Assembly (NCBI GenBank): GCA_028283245.1
Contig: JAPYNU010000066.1
Coordinates: 1-34,105, forward strand
Origin: Candidatus Aldehydirespirator catecholifindens
GTDB taxonomy: Bacteria; Actinomycetota; Acidimicrobiia; Acidimicrobiales; Aldehydirespiratoraceae
Length of the DNA stretch: 34,105 bases
Direction of reading: 5' to 3'
The translations under genes and the position numbers were made by a program. The first letter of the stretch is position 1; every line of letters begins with the position of its first letter. Under the pieces are notes generated by a model. The model was not told the DNA's origin, did not search any database, and saw only the letters and a program-made list of their open reading frames with translations. This document shows, piece after piece, positions 1-7,745 of this stretch.

Positions 1-103
1 GTCGGACCCCGACGGCAACGGCGGCTACAGACTGCTCAAAGGCCCATACGTCTCTGAAACAGCAGCCAACTGGGAATACGAGCCCTGCTTCGAGGCCTCG
101 TAG
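1..103 (+). CDS. 3' end of a probable ABC solute-binding protein (partial)
   Basis: An open frame enters from the left edge (first full codon at base 2) and stops at TAG 101-103, giving only 33 C-terminal residues. The tail carries a GPYVS segment and ends WEYEPCFEAS, which resembles the C-termini of branched-chain amino-acid type periplasmic binding proteins. The liv-type ATPase genes that follow on the same strand fit a receptor placed at the end of an upstream transporter block. Too little sequence is present to prove the family; the permease genes (livH, livM) would be expected further upstream, outside the window. Confidence 0.45.
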   Translation, partial: SDPDGNGGYRLLKGPYVSETAANWEYEPCFEAS

Positions 104-128
104 AGGCTTTAGAGGCTTAGAGATTTCA

Positions 129-169
129 GAGCGTGGCGACATGGGCATCCGATTCATGTCGCCACGCTC
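129..169 (+). terminator. Terminator-like hairpin, 15-bp perfect stem
   Basis: Bases 129-143 and 155-169 are exact reverse complements (15 bp, GC-rich in the middle) around an 11-base loop. The hairpin sits 26 bases after the stop of the preceding gene. No clear T run follows (CGGGTCTTGATG), so it could be a weak intrinsic terminator, a 3' mRNA-stabilising structure, or a symmetric protein-binding site in front of livF. Confidence 0.6.
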
Positions 170-252
170 CGGGTCTTGATGAGAGCCTTTGAGACTGTTC
201 GCCCAAGAGTTCCCTTGCACCCGCCCGACATGACCAATGCCCAAAATGACTA

Positions 253-1044
253 ATGCTTGAAGTAGCAAACCTCGAAGTTGTCTACAACGACGTTGTCTTG
301 GTGCTGCGCGGTCTGTCGCTTGACGTGCCTGACGGCAGCATCGTGGCGCTACTCGGCTGCAACGGTGCTGGCAAAACCACTGCGGTTAGAGCCGTGACAG
401 GACTATTGGATGTGCATGAAGGCGACATCACTAAAGGCTCAGTGACCTGGAACGGCACCGACATCTCCCGCTTCAAACCGTCACACATCGTTGAGTCGGG
501 AATAACTCAGGTGATGGAAGGACGACGAATTTTTGCAGAGCTTTCGGTTGACGAAAACCTCAACGCTGGTGGCTTCACGGTACGCAGCCGCTCCAAAAAC
601 GATGAGGCCTACCAGCGGGTCATGGAACTCTTTCCGCTGCTGAAGAGCAGGAGGCGTTCCACTGCCGGATACCTGTCAGGTGGCGAGCAGCAAATGCTGG
701 CCATCGGGCGAGCGCTGATGGCTGACCCAGAACTCTTAATCCTTGATGAGCCTTCGTTGGGGTTAGCACCAATGTTGATCGAACAAATTCGTGACATCAT
801 CGTCGATATCAACAAGGCTGGCACCAGCGTGCTTCTAATCGAACAGAACGCAGTGATGGCTCTTTCGATAGCCCACTATGGCTATGTCATGGAGTCAGGC
901 AAGGTGGTCATGGACGGCGAGCCCAAGAAACTGCTCGCCGACGAAGACATTCAAGAGTTCTACCTGGGGTTGCACGCGGAAGGCGATCGCAAATCGTTTC
1001 GTGAGGTCAAGCATTACAAGCGCCGCAAGCGCTGGCTGTCATGA
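253..1044 (+). CDS. livF: Branched-chain amino acid type ABC transporter ATPase (LivF-like)
   Basis: Cytoplasmic ATPase of a HAAT-family importer, 263 residues. Visible motifs: Walker A GCNGAGKT at 35-42 (usual P replaced by C36), Q-loop Q86, signature LSGGEQQ at 141-147, Walker B LLILDEP at 161-167, and EQN at 197-199 where other ABC proteins have the H-loop, which is typical of LivF. A basic tail (KHYKRRKRWLS) follows the core. The gene overlaps livG by ATGA (1041-1044), implying translational coupling. The substrate cannot be read: the family also carries urea, amides and other amino-acid-like solutes. There is no clear ribosome site before the ATG. Confidence 0.9.
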   Translation: MLEVANLEVVYNDVVLVLRGLSLDVPDGSIVALLGCNGAGKTTAVRAVTGLLDVHEGDITKGSVTWNGTDISRFKPSHIVESGITQVMEGRRIFAELSVDENLNAGGFTVRSRSKNDEAYQRVMELFPLLKSRRRSTAGYLSGGEQQMLAIGRALMADPELLILDEPSLGLAPMLIEQIRDIIVDINKAGTSVLLIEQNAVMALSIAHYGYVMESGKVVMDGEPKKLLADEDIQEFYLGLHAEGDRKSFREVKHYKRRKRWLS

Positions 1045-1871
1045 TTGACGCGAGGCCGACTGGCGTGAACGATTCGCAATCTTCGGCTGCTGAACTGCTC
1101 GAGGTCGATGAAATTTCGCTGCGCTTCGGCGGAGTTACAGCCATTGATGCGGTTTCGTTCGCGGTTCGTGCTGGCGAGCTTTACGCCATCATCGGACCGA
1201 ACGGCGCTGGCAAGACCTCCATCTTCAATTCGATCTCGCAGGTTTATCGCCCCCAGGTGGGCGACATTCGCTGGCAAGGCGAATCGGTCATGGGAGTTCG
1301 TCCTGACAAAATCGCACGACTCGGAGTGGCGAGAACCTTTCAAAACATTGAACTCTTTCCGCAGATGACTGTGCTCGATAATCTTTTGACGGGCCGCCAC
1401 ATTCGCATGAGCAGATCATTTCTGGCTGGAGCGTTGTGGGTTGGTAGAGCCAAACGCGAAGAGATTGAGCAGCGCCGCAAAGTCGAAGACATCATCGACT
1501 TCCTTGAGATTGAAGGCTGGCGCAAGCATCCAGTGGCATTGTTGCCCTACGGCATCCAAAAACGCGTTGAGCTGGGCCGAGCTTTAGCGATGGAGCCCAA
1601 ACTCTTGTTGCTTGATGAGCCTGTGGCGGGAATGAACCTTGAAGAAACCGAAGACATGGCGCGCTTTATCCTTGACATTCGCCGCGAGCTTGATGTGACG
1701 CTGCTAATGGTGGAGCATGACATGGGTTTGGTGATGGACATCGCCGACCGGGTGATGGTGCTTGACTTCGGACGCAAGATCTCCGAAGGCACTCCGTCGG
1801 AAGTTCAAAACGACCCGAACGTGATCGCCGCATATCTGGGTAGCACCGAACTTGATGTGCAGGCCACATAG
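1041..1871 (+). CDS. livG: Branched-chain amino acid type ABC transporter ATPase (LivG-like)
   Basis: Second ATPase of the same HAAT importer, 276 residues. Motifs: Walker A GPNGAGKTS at 52-60, Q-loop FQN at 100-102, a degenerate signature LPYGIQKR at 168-175 (LivG proteins have LPYG in place of LSGG), Walker B LLLLDEP at 188-194, and switch His226 in MVEHDM. The ~20-residue N-terminal lead has no recognised domain. The start overlaps the livF stop, and the stop TAG shares one base with the GTG of bioB, so livF-livG-bioB-bsaP are probably one transcript. Co-transcription with biotin synthesis is unusual and could be incidental. Confidence 0.9.
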   Translation: MIDARPTGVNDSQSSAAELLEVDEISLRFGGVTAIDAVSFAVRAGELYAIIGPNGAGKTSIFNSISQVYRPQVGDIRWQGESVMGVRPDKIARLGVARTFQNIELFPQMTVLDNLLTGRHIRMSRSFLAGALWVGRAKREEIEQRRKVEDIIDFLEIEGWRKHPVALLPYGIQKRVELGRALAMEPKLLLLDEPVAGMNLEETEDMARFILDIRRELDVTLLMVEHDMGLVMDIADRVMVLDFGRKISEGTPSEVQNDPNVIAAYLGSTELDVQAT

Positions 1872-2869
1872 TGACACAAACAGCAATCAAAGTTGCTGCA
1901 ATAGCGCTGCTAGAACAACGCCGCGCCCTCACAAGCGAAGAACTCACTGAACTAGCTGCACTTGATGATTTATCAGTGCCAGCGCTGGCTGCTTTAGCTC
2001 ACGAAGTGCGCTTGGCTTATGCCGGGCCCGAAGTTGAAGTGGAAGGCATCCTGTCGGCAAAGACCGGCGGCTGCAGTGAAGACTGCCACTTCTGTAGCCA
2101 GTCGGCGGCTTTTGATACGCCAGTAAAAGCCACGCCGTTCCTTGATGTAGACGAAGTTCTGGCTGCGGCGCGTGAGACAGCCGAACTCGGTGCCAGCGAG
2201 TTCTGCCTAGTGCTGGCGATCCGCGGCCCAGATCAACGCATCATGGATCGCCTAGTTGAGCTGACTGGGCTGGTAGCGGCTGAAACCGGCCTGAACGTGG
2301 CTGTGAGCGCTGGAATACTCACCCGGGATCAGGCTTTTGAACTAGCCGCAGCTGGAGTGCATCGTTACAACCACAACCTTGAGACCAGCCGGTCGTTTTT
2401 TGAGCGGGTGGTCACCACGCACAGCTTCGAGGAACGGGTCGAAACCTGCCAGCATGTGCGTGACGCTGGCATGGAATTGTGCTGTGGGGTGCTTCTGGGG
2501 ATGGGCGAAACCGTTGCCCAGCGTTTGGAACTGATCGGCCAGATTCGTGAAGTGCAACCTTGTGAAGTGCCCGTTAATTTTTTGAATCCACGCCCGGGCA
2601 CACCGCTTCAGATACGCAAACCCATGGGCGCACTTGAGGCGATTCGCTGGATTGCCATGTTCCGTCTGGCTTTACCGTCGGTGATACTGCGTTACGCTGG
2701 AGGCCGCGAAATCACTTTGCGTGATCTTCAAGCGCTAGGAATGACCGCTGGCATAAACGCGCTGATAATCGGCAACTATCTCACCACTTTGGGACGCTCC
2801 CCACGCCAAGACTTAGCCATGCTTGATGATCTGAGCATGCCTGTCGCCAGCCTCTCCGCTGCTATTTGA
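1871..2869 (+). CDS. bioB: Biotin synthase
   Basis: Radical-SAM enzyme that inserts sulphur into dethiobiotin, the last step of biotin synthesis; 332 residues, GTG start overlapping the livG stop. The SAM-cluster motif C-x3-C-x2-C is C68, C72, C75. Other family landmarks: YNHNLETS at 166-173, FLNPRPGTP near 237-245, LRYAGGRE at 273-280 with R274 at the position of the cluster-binding Arg of E. coli BioB. By alignment from memory with E. coli, the auxiliary-cluster cysteines C97 and C188 correspond to C112 and C204, but C128 corresponds to A144, and an extra C205 follows C204. Mycobacterial BioB has a similar pattern as I recall it. The downstream gene is BsaP-like. Confidence 0.95.
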   Translation: MTQTAIKVAAIALLEQRRALTSEELTELAALDDLSVPALAALAHEVRLAYAGPEVEVEGILSAKTGGCSEDCHFCSQSAAFDTPVKATPFLDVDEVLAAARETAELGASEFCLVLAIRGPDQRIMDRLVELTGLVAAETGLNVAVSAGILTRDQAFELAAAGVHRYNHNLETSRSFFERVVTTHSFEERVETCQHVRDAGMELCCGVLLGMGETVAQRLELIGQIREVQPCEVPVNFLNPRPGTPLQIRKPMGALEAIRWIAMFRLALPSVILRYAGGREITLRDLQALGMTAGINALIIGNYLTTLGRSPRQDLAMLDDLSMPVASLSAAI

Positions 2870-2879
2870 GCCTGTTCGT

Positions 2880-3113
2880 ATGCCAGCGGCTTCGGTGACA
2901 TCTGCACAACTTGACGCATTGCCAGCATCAGCAGCAAGTGTTGCACCGGCTAATTGTTCAGGTTGTGGGCGAAGCGACTGTGCAGGCTGCCTGCCCGAGT
3001 TTGATCCACCTCGCTACTGCGATCGCTGCGGAGCGTGGCTCGGCACCTCAGTGAACCCCACAGGCTGGCGCGCCGAATGCCGCCACTGCGATCATCGCAG
3101 ATCAAGCTCGTAG
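2880..3113 (+). CDS. bsaP: Biotin synthase auxiliary protein (BsaP-like), Cys-rich
   Basis: A 77-residue protein starting 10 bases after bioB. It has eight Cys in four C-x2-C pairs (26/29, 34/37, 47/50, 67/70). The block DPPRYC at 42-47, a CDRCG knuckle and the NPTGWRAEC stretch match what I recall of the mycobacterial auxiliary protein BsaP (Rv1590), which BioB needs to make biotin. Position beside bioB supports this. The protein probably binds Zn or an Fe-S cluster; which one is not visible. The N-terminal 25 residues are Ala/Ser-rich and probably disordered. Its last 12 bases overlap the end of the convergent PaaD-like gene. Confidence 0.8.
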   Translation: MPAASVTSAQLDALPASAASVAPANCSGCGRSDCAGCLPEFDPPRYCDRCGAWLGTSVNPTGWRAECRHCDHRRSSS

Positions 3114-3575
3114 CACTTCTACTATTTCGCCGCAGGTCTTGCAGCGATGCACTGCCCGACAGCGTGCTGGCCCGAACAGCGACTGCTCAACCAATGATTT
3201 GCTTGCACAGCACGGGCATTGCGCTGGCTGTGCCGGTGACGCGACTGCCACCGTGAAGTCGCGTGCCATCGCTTCGCGTGCTGTCTCGCTGAGCCTTGAA
3301 GTGTCCCAGGCGTGCGTGCTGCGTCGCACCTCAACACCGTTCACTCCGTGAACCTTGCGGGCTGCCTCAGCTACATCGCTGGCGATCATCTCCGCGGCGG
3401 GGCAACCGCTGAAGGTGGTTAGCAGATCAATCGTTACTTGATTGCTGCAGATCTCAAGTCCGTCAATCATGCCCATATCCACAACGCTGATCCCGGGATA
3501 CTCAGGGTCGTCCACGCTTCGCAACGCTTCAATTACGTCGCTCTTATTGACAGTGGCACTCACACCCGAAACCAT
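3102..3575 (-). CDS. PaaD-like (MIP18/DUF59 family) Fe-S assembly protein with zinc ribbon
   Basis: 157 residues. An N-terminal MIP18/DUF59 domain (about 10-90) has the DPEYPG segment and the conserved SGCPA with C58. A C-terminal ribbon carries CPCC at 120-123 and CKTCGE at 145-150, joined by the FGPARCRAVHRC segment characteristic of PaaD (also called PaaJ). In phenylacetate degraders PaaD matures the PaaABCE epoxidase; none of those genes is in the window, so a more general Fe-S role is possible. Starts at ATG 3575 or GTG 3563 are both reasonable. It converges on bsaP with a 12-base overlap of 3' ends. Confidence 0.8.
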   Translation of the reverse strand: MVSGVSATVNKSDVIEALRSVDDPEYPGISVVDMGMIDGLEICSNQVTIDLLTTFSGCPAAEMIASDVAEAARKVHGVNGVEVRRSTHAWDTSRLSETAREAMARDFTVAVASPAQPAQCPCCASKSLVEQSLFGPARCRAVHRCKTCGEIVEVLRA

Positions 3576-3641
3576 ACATCGCTATTTCATGTGTCCCCGC
3601 TGTGGCAGAGCCTCACCAATGCCGACTAAGGTTGCGATCCA

Positions 3642-4529
3642 ATGTCGGCCACATCTTCGACCGAGAGTGAGCGCTTGAGTTCAACAGGCCAAACTCATAG
3701 CCAAAGCGAGCCGATGTCGGCCACAACCGCGACCGTGAACCCCTCGCAGGCCCCGCCGCAAGCACGATGGATGCCGCATCCCATCGGCTGGGTTACGGTC
3801 ACTCTGTTGCTTGCGGCCATCGTGGCGCATCTGTTCACCGACACCAGCTACCTGATCGGCAACTTCAGCTGGGTCTGGTGGGCATTGCTGATTGCGGGAT
3901 TGGCTATATCGACCTGGCACGACGGCCTCAACCGGCTGCGCTTAGCGATTGAAGTCATTCCTAAGATCACAATCAAGCTCGCCATGATCTTGGCTTGGGG
4001 CGTTTTCTTGTTGCAGTTCTTCAATGTGATCACCCGTTACAGCAACGAATATGTGGAGCAGGACATCCTCTACGGTGAGGTTGTCAGCTTGGCCTGGCAA
4101 TCGTTTGGCCTGATGTTTTTGGTGGCTATTAACGCCGGGGTTCGTAACGGTGTCAACCCTCGCATTGATTTCTGGTGGGCGAACTTCCGCAACAAAACCA
4201 AAGCCGCCCTCGACTTCGCTATGCACACGGCGCTGCTGATGCCCTTCATCTTGATGAGCGTCCGTGTTCTACAGACCTACATTGCAGCGACTCTGGGACG
4301 TCGTTACAGCGGAGAATGGCCAGCTGGCTGGCGTGTCTGGGATAGCTGGGAACAAGCGGTTGATGCGGGCGGCTTGGCAGTGGGACCAATAAAGACCATG
4401 ATGCTGGTTGGATTCGTGCTGTTCGGACTACAAGTTTTGGCTGAAGTCATCAAGACTGGCTTCGTGTTGATCGGTCGTGACGACTACGGCGACATCGCTG
4501 AAGCCGATGCTCCATTGAGAATCGAATAA
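3642..4529 (+). CDS. dctQ: TRAP transporter small permease (DctQ-like)
   Basis: Membrane subunit linking receptor and large permease, 295 residues. Hydrophobic stretches at about 48-66, 74-92, 113-131, 147-165, 190-208 and 248-270 suggest six spans, two more than the four-helix DctQ core, which begins near 113 and has the family's FNVITRY segment at 127-133. The first ~45 residues are Ser/Thr-rich and polar. The 12-base string ATGTCGGCCACA occurs both at 3642 and at 3714, so the true start may be the second ATG (residue 25). The large permease follows after 3 bases. Confidence 0.85.
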   Translation: MSATSSTESERLSSTGQTHSQSEPMSATTATVNPSQAPPQARWMPHPIGWVTVTLLLAAIVAHLFTDTSYLIGNFSWVWWALLIAGLAISTWHDGLNRLRLAIEVIPKITIKLAMILAWGVFLLQFFNVITRYSNEYVEQDILYGEVVSLAWQSFGLMFLVAINAGVRNGVNPRIDFWWANFRNKTKAALDFAMHTALLMPFILMSVRVLQTYIAATLGRRYSGEWPAGWRVWDSWEQAVDAGGLAVGPIKTMMLVGFVLFGLQVLAEVIKTGFVLIGRDDYGDIAEADAPLRIE

Positions 4530-4532
4530 GTC

Positions 4533-6140
4533 GTGATGCTTCTGGCAGTAGAAACGATTCTGGGCATGGATGCCGGTGTCTTCTTGGCCTTGACCATGTT
4601 CGCGGTTTTCATGGTGGTGATCCTGTCGGGCTACAACGTCGCCTTCTCGTTTGCTGCTACGGCATTGTTCTTCAGTTTTTTGGGCGATCTGATGGGGGTG
4701 TTTGACCCCAACACGCTTAACACGCTTCCTGGACGCTGGTACAAGGCAATAAGTGACCCGACACTGCTGGCGGTGCCACTGTTCGTGCTGATGGGCGCGA
4801 TCCTTGAACGATCGGGCATGGCCGAACGCCTTTTGAACGCTTTCGGAATGCTGATGGGTCGTCTGAGAGGTGGCGTGGCTGCGGCTGTGGTGGTGGTGGG
4901 CACTCTGCTAGCCGCAGCTACAGGCGTGGTCGCCGCAACCGTGATCGTGATGGGTTTGCTGTCGTTGCCAGCCATGGTGCGACTCGGCTACGACAACAAG
5001 CTCTCCACTGGTGCCATTATCGCTTCGGGCACGTTGGCTCAGCTCTTGCCGCCGAGCATCGTGCTGATCTTGTTAGCGCAACAGTTGAGCGTTGGCATTC
5101 TCGGACTTTTTGCCGGGGCTCTGCTGCCGGGTCTGTTGCTGAGCGGACTCTATGTGGCCTATGTGCTGATCTTGGCGTGGCTCAAGCCAGAAACCGGTCC
5201 GGCTATGCCAGTAGAGCAGCGCAAGCTCGAAGGAAACCCGTCGCCACAATCCAAGCTGTTGATAGCTGCAATCTTGGGCTTGATGGTCGGTGCTGTGGCG
5301 CTGCTAGCTCGCGCCAGCGGGATTGGTCTGTTGGACAGTGCCTGGTCGCCTCTTGTGGTGGTGCTTGTGAGCATTGTGGTATTCGCTGTGATCCTGATGC
5401 GCACTCGGATGCTGGCTGCCGAAGTGATGGTTGCCATCGTGCCAATCTTGGTGTTGATCTTCGGGGTGCTGCTGTCGATATTCGCAGGCATCGCCACCCC
5501 TTCGGAGTCGGGCGCAGTGGGCGTGTTCGGGGCGTTGGTGTTGACAGCTTTGAACTGGTTGTTCGACGATTTGTTGGTCAAGCAGGGCGCTACTCATATC
5601 AACAAAGGCTGGCGCCTCAACTGGCAGGCAGTCAAAGATGCCGCCACATCTACTACCAACGTGGTAGTGCTGGTTATGACCCTGCTGTTCTGTTCAACTT
5701 TCTTTAGCGCCATGTTCTTCCAGCTTGGCGGCTCCGATCAGACCTCTGAATGGCTCACCTCAATAGGCGGTGGCAAATGGGGGTTCGTAGTGATCGCCAT
5801 GATCGCTGTGTTCTTGCTGGGCATCAACCTAGAATTCTTGGAGATCACCTTTATTGTGGTGCCGATCTTTGTGCCAGCCATGGAAGCACTCGGTTTCACA
5901 GCAGATGAGAAGATCTGGTTCGCGGTGCTGATGGCAGTCAACCTCAACATGGCTTTCATTTCTCCGCCGGTGGGGTTCTCGTTGTTCTACCTGCAAAGCG
6001 TTGCTCCCCCAGAAGTCAAGACGGCCGATATTCACAAGGGTGCCTTCCCGTTCATGGGCCTTCAGGCACTAGCTCTGGTGATTTTGGCGATCTTCCCAGG
6101 GATCACCTACACGTCCATAGACGTCTTCAAATTCGGTTGA
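4533..6140 (+). CDS. dctM: TRAP transporter large permease (DctM-like)
   Basis: The ion-coupled translocation subunit, 535 residues, with many hydrophobic helices. Family landmarks include LFVLMG near 86, the [12 protein letters not shown] segment, and [10 protein letters not shown] near 166-175. It is ~100 residues longer than a typical 430-residue DctM, with extra membrane segments about 235-300 and a hydrophilic loop about 345-375; large permeases of the 2-oxoacid/dicarboxylate subgroup are often this long. The start is GTG 4533, immediately followed by an ATG (4536), so either codon may be used. TTGACA at 6137-6142 overlaps the stop and could be a -35 element for the receptor gene, but no convincing -10 follows. 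Confidence 0.93.
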   Translation: MMLLAVETILGMDAGVFLALTMFAVFMVVILSGYNVAFSFAATALFFSFLGDLMGVFDPNTLNTLPGRWYKAISDPTLLAVPLFVLMGAILERSGMAERLLNAFGMLMGRLRGGVAAAVVVVGTLLAAATGVVAATVIVMGLLSLPAMVRLGYDNKLSTGAIIASGTLAQLLPPSIVLILLAQQLSVGILGLFAGALLPGLLLSGLYVAYVLILAWLKPETGPAMPVEQRKLEGNPSPQSKLLIAAILGLMVGAVALLARASGIGLLDSAWSPLVVVLVSIVVFAVILMRTRMLAAEVMVAIVPILVLIFGVLLSIFAGIATPSESGAVGVFGALVLTALNWLFDDLLVKQGATHINKGWRLNWQAVKDAATSTTNVVVLVMTLLFCSTFFSAMFFQLGGSDQTSEWLTSIGGGKWGFVVIAMIAVFLLGINLEFLEITFIVVPIFVPAMEALGFTADEKIWFAVLMAVNLNMAFISPPVGFSLFYLQSVAPPEVKTADIHKGAFPFMGLQALALVILAIFPGITYTSIDVFKFG

Positions 6141-6293
6141 CATCTCGTGCATCGGCGGTCGTTAGGCAGCGGCTGGTTTGTTGGTGTAGACTGACACTTG
6201 CCAAAACGGTCGGCTCCGACGGTGCTGTTCGCTTGACTTTGCTTACGAGCGGCTGTTGAAGGCTCAGAACAACTGAACCTACGGAGGGGACAA

Positions 6294-7610
6294 GTGACCC
6301 AAGACAATTCCACCACGACTGACGAATCAGCCGTGGACATGATCCTTGATGAAGGGGACTCCTCTGGCTTGGCCAGACGAGGATTTATAAAAGGAGGGCT
6401 CGGAGTCGCAGGCTTTGCAGCCGCTTCCGCCATCCTCGCCGCCTGCGGTGACGATGACGATGACAGTGGCGACACTGCCGGTGAGACAGGCTCAACTGGT
6501 ACCACCACGACTGCCGCTGCTGTCACCACCACAACCGCTGCGGCTGCCGCTGCTGAGACCACTGACACGGTGGCCGTCACCGCGCAAGGTCCCGAGATTG
6601 AGTGGGAGCTGGCCACTAGCTGGCCCACTGGTCTGGTGACTCTTTTCGGCTCGGCATCGTACTTTGCTGATCGTGTTGCCGCTCTAACCGGTGGACGTTT
6701 CAAGATCAACGCCCGTCCTGCTGGCGAGATCGTTGGCGGACTTGAAGTGCTACCCACCGTGCGTGACCGTGGTGTTCAGATGGGCCACACTGCCTCCTAC
6801 TACTACGTAGGCATCAGCCCCGTGCAGCAGTTCGGTACTGCTGTGCCGTTCGGTCTCTCCCAGCGTCAGCAGAACGCCTGGCTCTATGGCACGTTCAACA
6901 ACGCTGACACTCCCAGCGGTATTGACATCCTCAATGAGTTCTACGCCGAAGAGCACGGCATCATCTGCTTCCCGGCAGGTGCCACTGGCTGCCAGATGGG
7001 TGGCTGGTTCAGTCAAGAGATCAACTCCGTTGATGACTTGAACGGCCTCAAGATGCGTATCCCAGGTCTGGCCGGTCGGGTGCTTGAGAACCTCGGCGGC
7101 GAGCAGGTCACCCTGGCTGGCGGCGAGATCCTGCAGGCCATTCAGACGGGTGCCATTGACGCTGCTGAGTTTGTCGGCCCGACTGACGACTTGATCCTGG
7201 GACTCAACGACTTCGTTGGCGACCTCTACTACTACCATCCTGGTTGGTGGGAACCCGGCACCGCGCTTGAAGTGCAGATCTCGCTGGAACTGTGGAACGA
7301 ACTGCCGCCGGAGTACCAGGCTGCTATTCAGAGTGCTGCTGCTGAAACCAACATGAGGACCATGGCCACCTACGACGTGCTCAACCAGGCCGACCTGCAG
7401 GTGGTGAAAGGCTTTGCTCAGATCCGCGAGTTCTCGCCTGAGCTGATGACAGCTTTCAAGACCCAAACCGAGATCGTTCTGGACGAAGTGGCTTCAGAAG
7501 ATGCCGACTTTGCTCGAATTCTCGGTCCGTGGCGCGAGTTCCGCGATGGCATTGCGGAATGGCACGGCCTTGCTGAGCGTTCTTACCTGAGTCAGCAGAC
7601 CCAGATCTAG
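6294..7610 (+). CDS. dctP: TRAP transporter solute receptor, Tat-exported lipoprotein (DctP/TakP-like)
   Basis: Extracytoplasmic receptor of the TRAP system, 438 residues. GTG start with a strong ribosome site GGAGGGG at 6283-6289. Signal: twin Arg R28-R29 (RRGFIK), hydrophobic stretch, then lipobox LAAC with C51, so it should be folded before export by Tat and then lipid-anchored. Residues 52-95 are Asp runs and Thr/Ala repeats, a flexible tether. The binding domain begins near 100. The AAEFVGPTDD and YYYHPGWWEPG segments match the TakP-type receptors of 2-oxoacids and related monocarboxylates, so pyruvate or a similar acid is a reasonable guess. Being last in the gene set, it may be made in excess. 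Confidence 0.92.
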   Translation: MTQDNSTTTDESAVDMILDEGDSSGLARRGFIKGGLGVAGFAAASAILAACGDDDDDSGDTAGETGSTGTTTTAAAVTTTTAAAAAAETTDTVAVTAQGPEIEWELATSWPTGLVTLFGSASYFADRVAALTGGRFKINARPAGEIVGGLEVLPTVRDRGVQMGHTASYYYVGISPVQQFGTAVPFGLSQRQQNAWLYGTFNNADTPSGIDILNEFYAEEHGIICFPAGATGCQMGGWFSQEINSVDDLNGLKMRIPGLAGRVLENLGGEQVTLAGGEILQAIQTGAIDAAEFVGPTDDLILGLNDFVGDLYYYHPGWWEPGTALEVQISLELWNELPPEYQAAIQSAAAETNMRTMATYDVLNQADLQVVKGFAQIREFSPELMTAFKTQTEIVLDEVASEDADFARILGPWREFRDGIAEWHGLAERSYLSQQTQI

Positions 7611-7651
7611 AGCTAACGAGCTACCGCTCAGAGACACAACTCACACACAAT

Positions 7652-7702
7652 CAACAGCCCTGGGGTCGAGCCAGTCGCTCGCCCTAGGGCTGTTGTGTCT
7701 TC
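7652..7702 (+). terminator. Rho-independent terminator after the TRAP genes
   Basis: CAACAGCCCT at 7652-7661 pairs exactly with AGGGCTGTTG at 7686-7695, with extra GC pairing possible inside the long loop, and the stem is followed by TGTCTTCT. It lies 41 bases after the receptor stop and 43 bases before the end of the convergent paaI gene, so it probably serves the TRAP transcript and perhaps both directions. Confidence 0.65.
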
Positions 7703-7720
7703 TAGCAGGACTCGGCCATT

Positions 7721-7740
7721 AGTGAGAGCTAGTGAGAGCT
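7721..7740. repeat. 10-bp tandem duplication
   Basis: AGTGAGAGCT occurs twice in a row, with a third diverged copy (AGTGAGAACT) at 7748-7757 reaching into the end of paaI. It lies between the convergent TRAP and paaI genes. No function is evident. Confidence 0.7.
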
Positions 7741-7745
7741 GGCTA

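Noticed and set aside
253..2869. livF-livG-bioB as a dedicated biotin importer (BioY/Ecf or BioMNY type)
   Set aside because: The ATPases have LivF/LivG hallmarks, not ECF features, and no BioY-like membrane protein is present.
5177..5707. Plus-strand 176-codon frame inside dctM
   Set aside because: Out-of-frame shadow with Arg/Cys/Gly-rich composition inside a well-supported membrane protein gene.
6107..6757. Minus-strand 216-codon frame opposite the TRAP receptor
   Set aside because: It is low-complexity Val/Ala/Ser sequence mirroring the receptor's Thr/Ala tether; the plus strand has the ribosome site, signal and family motifs.
6750..7466. Minus-strand 238-codon frame opposite the TRAP receptor
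   Set aside because: Antisense shadow of the TakP-like binding domain; no start signal and no known motif.
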